The notes beneath the pieces were generated by a model. That model searched no databases. It was not told the DNA's origin and saw nothing but the letters and a program-made list of their open reading frames with translations. This document shows, one piece after another, positions 7,405-12,939 of a stretch of 12,939 nucleotides of DNA. This DNA comes from Ramicandelaber brevisporus (taxonomy: Eukaryota > Kickxellomycota > Ramicandelaberales > Ramicandelaberaceae). Each line of letters opens with the position of its first letter. Position 1 is the first letter of the stretch. The stretch lies in contig MU603197.1 of assembly GCA_025201865.1 (NCBI GenBank), forward strand, positions 2,709-15,647, read 5' to 3'. The translations under genes and the position numbers were made by a program.

Positions 7405-9381
7405 ATGTTAGCGACTTCAAGCTCTCTTCTGGCTCTCCGTCGCCGTCTGCCGGCTGTTGCTGGCTCTCTGACGCGCGTTTCGTCGCTGTCCACCACGAGC
7501 TCAGTGGGTGATCAGCTAAAGACTTTTGATAATCAGCGAGCTGTTCCACGCTTGCCGATTCCTGAATTGAAGGATACCGCAGCTCGGTATTTGAAGTCTG
7601 TTCAAGCGGTGGCTACAGCCGAGCAGTATTCAGCAACCGAGCGTGCAGTGAATTCGTTTGTATCCAATGATGGATTTGGAAATGTGCTTCAGGAACGTCT
7701 GCACAAGGTTGACTCTGAAGAGCCGCATAATTGGCTGGAGAATATCTGGCTGCAGAAGGCATATCTCGAATGGAGAGAGCCTAGTTTCATTGGTTCTAAC
7801 TTTTGGGCTCAGTTTGCGGATAATAGCCAACTCCCAATTGTGCAGAATGCTCCAAAATCAATTACAGATATTCAGTTGAAGCGTGCAAGTGGCTTGATTC
7901 ATAACATATTGAACTTCAATGACAAGCTAAACAAACAGGAATTGAAGCCGGAGTATATCAAAGAGACTCCATTGTGCATGAATCAATATAAACATATACT
8001 GGGCTCATCTCGTATTGCCAAAGCCAAATGTGACAAACTGGTTCATAATTATCCAACTACCAATATCAATCACATTATAGTGCTTTACAGAAACCAAATC
8101 TACAAAATGAATGTGATTGGCCAGTCAGGTGAGCGCTTGCCATTGAGTAACATTGAAGATCAGCTGCGTACAATTGTTAGCAGAGTTAACTCATTGTCTC
8201 AGCTGGAGCCTTCAGTTGGATTGATAACATCTGAGCATCGTGATGTTGTAGCCAGCATGCGCTCGAAGCTGGAGTCCTTGTCTGCTCACAATCGATCCAA
8301 CTTTGATACTATTGATTCAGCGTTGTTTGCAGTGTGTTTGGATGAAGGATCAGTGTCTGAATCGGCCACTGATATTGATGTAAGCCATCGCATATTCCAG
8401 AATGGAGGAGATGGAAATGGAAACAATGTAGCTGAAAACAGATGGTTTGATAAAACTATTCAGATAATTGTACTAAACAATGGACGGGCTGGTATTAATG
8501 GAGAGCATACTCCCGCTGATGCCGTTGTGCCTGGCAATTTGTTCTCTGAGATTTTGAAAAATGAACCAGCGACTGATGCTAATACAACTGCTACCATTAA
8601 TGGCAATCAATCAGTTGAACCACCTAAGCACTTACGCTGGGTTGTTAATAGCGAGGTATTGCGTGCTATCGATGGTGCGTCAGCTAATGCCACTAAGATT
8701 GTGAATAACTTAGACAGTGTTCTTTTGCATTATAGCAACTATGGCTCAAATTGGATGAAGCAAGCTAAAGTTAGTCCCGATGCATTTATCCAGATGGCTC
8801 TTCAGCTGGCCTACTATCGTACGCACGGAACCTCTTGTCCAACCTATGAGTCTGCTTCAACTCGTCAGTTCCTCCATGGCCGCACTGAAACGGTTCGTTC
8901 ATGCTCAACCGACTCTGTTGCATTTGTGCGTGCGTTTGATGACAAGGATGTTCCCCTCTCTCGTAAACTTGATTTATTCAAGCAAGCCATCCGTTCTCAT
9001 CTTGAGTATATGATTGCAGCCAGCACTGGCCACGGCGCTGATCGCCACTTGCTTGGCTTGCGCACTCAAATAAAGAATGCAGATGAGCAGGCTCTCTCCA
9101 CGCTGTTTACTGATCCAATGTACATTAATTCCATGTGGTTCCGCCTCTCCACATCCAACATGAGTCCAGGTACCCACTTCTATGGTGGATTCGCCCCCGT
9201 GGTTCCCGATGGCTATGGCGTCAACTACGCCATTGACAAGAACATGGTCAAGTTTAGCATCAGTCAATATCTCGACCAATCATCGAACGGTGGAACAGAC
9301 TGCAGACTGATGCGCAATAACATTGCTGCTGCCCTGAACGATCTGCAAGAAGCCGCCACTAACGCAGCTCAGCGCGCCTAA
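7405..9381 (+). CDS. CAT2: Carnitine O-acetyltransferase, mitochondrial type
   Basis: A 658-residue member of the carnitine/choline acyltransferase family, which moves acetyl groups between CoA and carnitine so that acetyl units can cross organelle membranes. The N-terminus (LLALRRRLPAVAGSLTRVSS, 8-27) is rich in Arg, Ser and Leu with no acids, as in a mitochondrial presequence. Family landmarks are NRWFDKTIQIIV (345-356), catalytic His368 in GEHTPAD, PTYESAS (479-485) with GRTETVRS (492-499), the STS motif (582-584), and FAPVVPDGYGVNY (596-608). The C-terminus ends QRA, so the AKL-type peroxisomal signal of yeast Cat2 is missing. The frame is open 83 codons upstream, but the ATG at 7405 has a purine at -3 and directly precedes the presequence. 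The stop TAA begins a TAAT repeat, with a second in-frame TAA at 9391. Confidence 0.95.
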   Translation: MLATSSSLLALRRRLPAVAGSLTRVSSLSTTSSVGDQLKTFDNQRAVPRLPIPELKDTAARYLKSVQAVATAEQYSATERAVNSFVSNDGFGNVLQERLHKVDSEEPHNWLENIWLQKAYLEWREPSFIGSNFWAQFADNSQLPIVQNAPKSITDIQLKRASGLIHNILNFNDKLNKQELKPEYIKETPLCMNQYKHILGSSRIAKAKCDKLVHNYPTTNINHIIVLYRNQIYKMNVIGQSGERLPLSNIEDQLRTIVSRVNSLSQLEPSVGLITSEHRDVVASMRSKLESLSAHNRSNFDTIDSALFAVCLDEGSVSESATDIDVSHRIFQNGGDGNGNNVAENRWFDKTIQIIVLNNGRAGINGEHTPADAVVPGNLFSEILKNEPATDANTTATINGNQSVEPPKHLRWVVNSEVLRAIDGASANATKIVNNLDSVLLHYSNYGSNWMKQAKVSPDAFIQMALQLAYYRTHGTSCPTYESASTRQFLHGRTETVRSCSTDSVAFVRAFDDKDVPLSRKLDLFKQAIRSHLEYMIAASTGHGADRHLLGLRTQIKNADEQALSTLFTDPMYINSMWFRLSTSNMSPGTHFYGGFAPVVPDGYGVNYAIDKNMVKFSISQYLDQSSNGGTDCRLMRNNIAAALNDLQEAATNAAQRA

Positions 9382-9394
9382 TTAATTAATTAAT
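9379..9394. repeat. TAAT tandem repeat overlapping the stop codon
   Basis: Four TAAT units start at the carnitine acetyltransferase stop codon. One consequence is a second in-frame TAA at 9391-9393, which would act as a back-up stop. Confidence 0.9.
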
Positions 9395-9778
9395 ATCTTA
9401 CTTTTCCCGGTTTGTTTTTGTTTTTGTTTTTTTAAACGAAAGAACGAAAGAAAGAAAGCAATAATTCCCACACACATTCCACAATTGGACACAGGCTGAT
9501 TTTACTTATTTACGCCACATCACTGTTAGAGGCGCAAGCTACTACATGCGAAAAAGGAAAATCACAATAACAAACTGGTTCTCTCCCCCTCCCTTCGTCC
9601 CGCTATCACCTTCCCTTTCTCTTTCTCTCTCTCTCTCTCCTCCGGCTGACCTCTTGTGTCTACGTGCTTACGTGCCTTCCTTTTCACCTCTTCTCTTCTG
9701 CTCCACCTCCACCTCCCACTCTGCTTCTCTTTCTATCCTCCGTCTCCTCCGTCTCTTCCTGTCTCCACTAACAACAGC

Positions 9779-9844
9779 AACAACAGGTGCAACAACAGGT
9801 GCAACAACAGTAGCAAGTGCAACAAACCACAGGAACCACAGGAA
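9779..9844. repeat. Two short tandem arrays (12-bp and 9-bp units)
   Basis: AACAACAGGTGC occurs at 9779-9790 and 9791-9802 with a partial third copy to 9810. CCACAGGAA occurs at 9827-9835 and 9836-9844. Both lie in the G-alpha 5' flank. Confidence 0.88.
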
Positions 9845-9870
9845 CCATAAAATAACAACCTCTATACTTT

Positions 9871-9924
9871 CTATATCTCTTTCTATATCTCCTCTATATC
9901 TCCTCTATATCTCCTCTATATCTG
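9871..9924. repeat. 11-bp CTATATCTCCT tandem array
   Basis: Units begin at 9883, 9894 and 9905, with a diverged copy before (9871) and a partial one after (9916). The array ends about 50 bp before the G-alpha start codon, so it is probably in the 5' leader or core promoter. Confidence 0.88.
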
Positions 9925-9974
9925 TTTCTATTTCTCTATACTCTCTATCTTTGTTTCTCTTTTGATACTCCACA

Positions 9975-11039
9975 ATGGGCTGTGTAGCGAGTAAGGAAGA
10001 CTACGATGAGAAACAGCGCAATGAAGAAATCGAAAACCAGCTGCGTCGTGACCGCCAAGTGATGCGCCAGGAAGTCAAAATGCTGCTGCTTGGTGCTGGT
10101 GAGTCTGGCAAATCGACAATTCTCAAACAGATGAAGCTAATCCACGAAGGCGGCTACAGTATCGAAGAGCGCGAGGCCTTCAAGGAGGTAATCTTCAGCA
10201 ACACTATCCAATCAATGCGCGTTATTTTGGAAGCCATGGAGCTGCTTGGCATTGGTTTGGCCAATCCGAATCATCGTGTGCATGCAGCCATCATTATGGA
10301 CCTGCCATCTCAAATTGAAGTGGAATTCTTGCCAGTGGAAGTTGCCGAGGCCATCTACCTGCTGTGGCACGATCGTGGTGTTCTTCAATGTTTTGCCCGC
10401 AGTCGTGAATACCAGCTGAATGACTCTGCGCGTTATTACTTTGACAATATCAGACGCATTGCACGTCCAGACTATCTTCCGTCCGATCAGGATGTGCTGC
10501 GCTCTCGTGTCAAGACCACTGGTATTACTGAAACTGCATTCCAAGTCGGCGAGCTTACATATCGCATGTTGGATGTTGGTGGACAGCGCTCTGAACGCAA
10601 GAAGTGGATTCACTGTTTTGAGAATGTCACAGCCATCCTATTTCTTGTTGCGATCTCTGAGTATGACCAAGTTCTCATTGAGGATGAGACAATCAATCGT
10701 ATGCACGAGGCGCTCACACTATTTGACTCGATCTGCAACTCAAAGTGGTTCATCAAAACTGCAGTCATTCTGTTCCTCAACAAGATTGATATCTTCCGCG
10801 ACAAGCTGATCAAGTCTCCATTAAACCGCTACTTCCCAGACTATGATGGCGCCCCCGGCAACTACGAGCAAGCAAGCGAGTACATTCTGCGCCGCTTTGT
10901 GTCTCTCAATCAAAGTGATGCCAAGCAAATCTACACCCACTTCACCTGTGCAACTGACACTGGTCACATCAAGTTTGTCATGGCTGCAGTTAACGATGTC
11001 CTCATTACTCAGAATCTCCGCGAAGCTGGCTTACTCTAA
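9975..11039 (+). CDS. Heterotrimeric G-protein alpha subunit (Gi-like)
   Basis: A 354-residue G-alpha subunit, the GTP-binding switch that couples seven-helix receptors to effectors at the plasma membrane. It numbers exactly like mammalian Gi-alpha: P-loop GAGESGKST (40-48), Arg178 and Thr181 of switch I, Gly183 (the position at which substitution blocks RGS action), DVGGQ with Asp200 and catalytic Gln204, NKID (269-272) and TCAT (324-327). All GTPase residues are intact. The N-terminus MGCVAS has Gly2 for myristoylation and Cys3 for palmitoylation, so membrane anchoring is expected. The C-terminus ends REAGLL; the cysteine four from the end that pertussis toxin modifies in Gi proteins is Ala here. 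The start has A at -3 and G at +4. Fungi usually carry several G-alpha paralogues, and I cannot say which fungal group this belongs to. Confidence 0.97.
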   Translation: MGCVASKEDYDEKQRNEEIENQLRRDRQVMRQEVKMLLLGAGESGKSTILKQMKLIHEGGYSIEEREAFKEVIFSNTIQSMRVILEAMELLGIGLANPNHRVHAAIIMDLPSQIEVEFLPVEVAEAIYLLWHDRGVLQCFARSREYQLNDSARYYFDNIRRIARPDYLPSDQDVLRSRVKTTGITETAFQVGELTYRMLDVGGQRSERKKWIHCFENVTAILFLVAISEYDQVLIEDETINRMHEALTLFDSICNSKWFIKTAVILFLNKIDIFRDKLIKSPLNRYFPDYDGAPGNYEQASEYILRRFVSLNQSDAKQIYTHFTCATDTGHIKFVMAAVNDVLITQNLREAGLL

Positions 11040-11195
11040 ATACATCAATAATTTAAGTTCCTAACTTGCATTCTCTTATACTTTATTTTAATTTATTCTT
11101 ATTCTCATTCTCATTCTCATTCTTACTATTGGTTTAAAATGGATACTACTCTTAAATAATTATAAATACATTAACAAGGAGAGGTGCGTACTTGT
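11040..11195. terminator. Convergent 3' ends of G-alpha and Sys1 genes
   Basis: This 156 bp AT-rich spacer lies between converging genes. Minus-strand AATAAA signals (TTTATT on the plus strand at 11082-11087 and 11092-11097) lie about 100 to 115 bases past the Sys1 stop codon and only about 45 to 55 bases past the G-alpha stop, so the two 3' untranslated regions probably overlap. A hexamer run of ATTCTC (11101-11124) separates this from a TATAAA at 11161-11166, which may serve G-alpha. No exact plus-strand AATAAA was seen. Confidence 0.5.
11101..11124. repeat. ATTCTC hexanucleotide repeat
   Basis: Three exact ATTCTC units followed by ATTCTT, in the spacer between the converging G-alpha and Sys1 genes. 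Confidence 0.9.
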
Positions 11196-12167
11196 TCACT
11201 TGTTTTCTGCTGAAGATCGTTGAGGTGCAGCAGCAGAATGAGCGCTCGTGTCATTCAGAGATGTTGTGCCAGGGGCAGGACTAGGTGTGGATTGTAGATG
11301 CAACACGCTTTGATCGCTCTTGTTTAGAAACTGTCTTTTGTACCTCGGTGCTGGAGAGACTATTGTAGCACGGTCCATATCAATTACAAAGTCTGGCTGC
11401 AATCTACTACCGCTATTACTACTGGCATTGTCAATATCAGCCATTTCGATCACATCTGAACCTGAACTTGGATTCCCCATTGATCTTGTACTCCGAGTCA
11501 CAAATGGTCCCAAGTGTCTTCTACCTCCCCTTGCATTTTCACCACCAAAGTCATGATCGGAATCACTATTGCCATCACCGTCATCATCATCATCATCGGC
11601 CTCACCCTCTTCATCACCTGGGGGAACAACTGTGGCTACAGCCTCTCTTATAATTTTGATTGGCTTTAGTTCTTTCCTCATGCAAACCCATTCGCCCAAT
11701 CCGGCCATAATTGCCAGCCCTAATCCAATAATCAGCCACCATGACAGCGATCGAGGAAACTCATCCGAATGCCTCCATGTAAATAACAAGTGAATGAATA
11801 CAAATGTTGCTGAGAAATCGAGACAGAGCTTGGCTCGCTCTACTACAACCAGTAGCAGCCCAACGTTTAGCAAGCATTGGAAGATCCATAGTGAGGATAG
11901 TGCCCATCCAATGGCTGTAGAGAGTGTATACTGTCGATAATCAAGAATCTGATCAACAGTCGCCGTCGTGGCTGAGAAGAGAAGAAGCACAGTGACAAGA
12001 AGCGATAGACTGACATAGGCGGCGGTCTGAAGTGCAACAATCTGCGCAACAATCAGAATAGGATCCCACGTGGTGAGCCGAAACGTAGTCGCACTTCGCT
12101 GCTGTGGCTGCAGCTGTGCATACTGTCCACGCTCTAATCGTCTACTCGATCGCGTAGAGCTCGCCAT
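11196..12167 (-). CDS. SYS1: Sys1-like Golgi integral membrane protein with long acidic tail
   Basis: A 323-residue protein whose first part matches the Sys1 family. Sys1 is a four-pass Golgi membrane protein that recruits the acetylated small GTPase Arl3/ARFRP1 in trans-Golgi trafficking. Family-like features are the opening WDPILIVAQIVALQ (34-47), four hydrophobic segments at about 37-64, 83-109, 116-131 and 142-161, the RAKLCLDFSAT segment (111-121) corresponding to yeast SKLAWDFAIT, and the ending CMRKELKPI (162-170). After it comes a soluble tail of about 150 residues: an acidic block (185-206, mostly Asp/Glu) and then Ser/Pro-rich sequence. From memory, human Sys1 is about 156 and yeast Sys1 about 203 residues, so the tail is extra. 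The start ATG (12165-12167) is the first in the frame. Family call fairly confident; tail function unknown. Confidence 0.85.
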   Translation of the reverse strand: MASSTRSSRRLERGQYAQLQPQQRSATTFRLTTWDPILIVAQIVALQTAAYVSLSLLVTVLLLFSATTATVDQILDYRQYTLSTAIGWALSSLWIFQCLLNVGLLLVVVERAKLCLDFSATFVFIHLLFTWRHSDEFPRSLSWWLIIGLGLAIMAGLGEWVCMRKELKPIKIIREAVATVVPPGDEEGEADDDDDDGDGNSDSDHDFGGENARGGRRHLGPFVTRSTRSMGNPSSGSDVIEMADIDNASSNSGSRLQPDFVIDMDRATIVSPAPRYKRQFLNKSDQSVLHLQSTPSPAPGTTSLNDTSAHSAAAPQRSSAENK

Positions 12168-12519
12168 CGGTCAAACTGCTGTTGCTGTTGCTGTTGCTGT
12201 TGCCGTTATTGAAATTTTTATATTGTTTGGCGTTGCTGGAAACAGACATTTGAGTGTGTGAGTGTGCGCATGTTTGCTTGCATCCTAATTCGGAAGAGGA
12301 TGGATGAGCAACTGTATTGCCCTCCCCCTCCCCGCGTGTTGAGCATCCAGCTGTGCGACAGGAAGTTCACTACACTGACTTTACGACTGATGCTCTTCAC
12401 AGTCGTAGAAGTCTGACTGGAGACATCTTTATTTGTTTTATCCACAGTATTCGAACACTCCAAGCACCCCGCACTTGCAGTTCTTTCACTCTGGCTTTTG
12501 CACCATACTCTGCGTCAAC
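12168..12519. promoter_or_regulatory. Divergent promoter region between Sys1 and endoglycoceramidase-like genes
   Basis: This 352 bp spacer has genes leaving in both directions. A perfect (CTGTTG)4 run (12179-12202) lies within 40 bp of the Sys1 start, probably in its 5' leader. TG-rich sequence (about 12246-12275) and a C-rich patch (12320-12335) follow. No clear TATA box was seen for either gene. The right-hand gene is preceded by mixed C/T-rich sequence up to its ATG. Confidence 0.45.
12179..12202. repeat. (CTGTTG)4 hexanucleotide repeat
   Basis: Four perfect units sit immediately upstream of the Sys1 start codon, which is on the opposite strand. They fall in non-coding sequence. Confidence 0.92.
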
Positions 12520-12939
12520 ATGAAACTCCAGCTTCTTGTGGGCATTGCCCTACTTGCTACTGTTGCTGCAGCTGCAGCGCCGTTCCGCGACGAGTTTGGC
12601 CGCACTATTGTGCTGCGTGGTTTCAACACGGCCGCCAGCTCAAAGCACACTGCCGACGGCATGCCGTGGATCCGCCCCGAGAATGTTGCCCGCGAGGCTC
12701 GCGACGTTGGCTCCAACTTTGTGCGCTACCTCATCCAGTGGGCACACATCGAGCCGCAGCCTGGAGTGTACAACGAGACGTATCTGGACATGACGATGGA
12801 GCGTGTTGGCTGGTACCGCGACAACGGCATGCACGTCATGCTCGACTTCCACCAGGACCTGTGGGGAGCCAACTTCACGGGCAACGGAGCGCCGGCCTGG
12901 GCCACGTTCACCGACGGCTTTGCCTGGACGTTTGTCAAT
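12520..12939 (+). CDS. Secreted endoglycoceramidase-like GH5 glycosidase, N-terminal part
   Basis: The first 140 codons of a gene that runs off the right edge. Residues 1-20 (MKLQLLVGIALLATVAAAAA) form a typical signal peptide. The mature part matches the start of the endoglycoceramidase-type glycoside hydrolase family 5 fold: LRGFNTAASSKH (32-43), DGMPW (46-50), SNFVRYLIQW (65-74), EPQPGVYNETYLD (78-90), VMLDFHQD (106-113) and GNGAPAWATF (121-130). Endoglycoceramidases cleave the bond between glycan and ceramide in glycosphingolipids; related GH5 groups act on other glycosides, so the substrate is not certain. The catalytic acid/base (in an NEP motif) and the nucleophile lie beyond the edge. 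The ATG has A at -3. My hand count gives G or C at 104 of 140 third positions, much higher than in the acetyltransferase gene nearby. Confidence 0.88.
   Translation, partial: MKLQLLVGIALLATVAAAAAPFRDEFGRTIVLRGFNTAASSKHTADGMPWIRPENVAREARDVGSNFVRYLIQWAHIEPQPGVYNETYLDMTMERVGWYRDNGMHVMLDFHQDLWGANFTGNGAPAWATFTDGFAWTFVN

Larger units (their letters stand above)
9382..9974 (+). promoter_or_regulatory. Intergenic region: acetyltransferase 3' flank and G-alpha 5' flank
   Basis: This 593 bp spacer lies between two plus-strand genes. The left part is T-rich and then A/G-rich (GAAA units near 9439-9460) and should hold the 3' end of the upstream transcript. From about 9585 to 9770 the plus strand is strongly C/T-rich. 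Short tandem arrays follow (9779-9810, 9827-9844, 9871-9924), and CT-rich sequence continues to the G-alpha start. One frame is open from 9546 to 9965, but its product is almost wholly Ser/Leu/Thr and follows the repeats, so I do not call it. The promoter function is inferred from position. Confidence 0.45.

Noticed and set aside
9546-9965. A 139-codon open frame rich in Ser, Leu and Thr before the G-alpha gene
   Set aside because: Its content follows CT-rich and tandem-repeat DNA, it has no domain, and it ends 10 bp before the G-alpha start, as expected of a repeat-derived frame in a promoter region.
1-12939. A metabolic gene cluster, mobile element, CRISPR array or tRNA gene
   Set aside because: The gene functions are unrelated housekeeping and signalling roles; I saw no transposase, reverse transcriptase, terminal repeats, spaced direct repeats or cloverleaf-forming sequence.

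Overview
The window is eukaryotic nuclear DNA, most likely from a fungus. Seven complete protein genes each read as one uninterrupted frame, and an eighth runs off the right edge. There are no bacterial-style operons or ribosome-binding sites, and spacers run from about 150 to 800 bp. The fungal assignment rests on a kinase resembling the fungal Hal4/Sat4-Npr1 group and on yeast-like Rrb1, Cat2 and Sys1 homologues. Having no introns across about 8.7 kb of coding sequence, together with dense microsatellites, suggests an intron-poor early-diverging fungus. Kickxellomycotina is one candidate, but this is inference and I cannot name a species.

Layout from left to right: an unresolved left edge with a CAG-rich tract (1-347); a Ser/Thr kinase (+, 676-1899); convergent to it, an HSF-type transcription factor (-, 2062-3759); a 793 bp purine-rich spacer with a (GT)16 tract and a G-quadruplex-type motif; an Rrb1/GRWD1 ribosome-assembly WD40 protein (-, 4553-6205); cytidine deaminase (-, 6433-6858); a divergent 546 bp spacer; a mitochondrial-type carnitine acetyltransferase (+, 7405-9381); a heterotrimeric G-protein alpha subunit (+, 9975-11039); convergent to it, a Sys1-like Golgi membrane protein with a long acidic tail (-, 11196-12167); and, divergent from that, the first 140 codons of a secreted endoglycoceramidase-like GH5 enzyme (+, 12520 to the edge).

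The genes do not form one pathway. They cover nutrient or ion-transport signalling, transcription, ribosome assembly, pyrimidine salvage, acetyl-unit shuttling, G-protein signalling, Golgi trafficking and extracellular lipid or glycan degradation. This is an ordinary chromosomal stretch, and I see no sign of a new multi-gene system.

Four points stand out: the rewritten recognition helix of the HSF protein, the roughly 150-residue acidic tail on the Sys1 homologue, a carnitine acetyltransferase with no peroxisomal C-terminal signal, and the GC-rich third codon positions of the endoglycoceramidase-like gene. Several genes have in-frame, stop-free 5' leaders built of simple repeats. A longest-ORF caller would extend them wrongly, so I chose start codons by domain position and start context.
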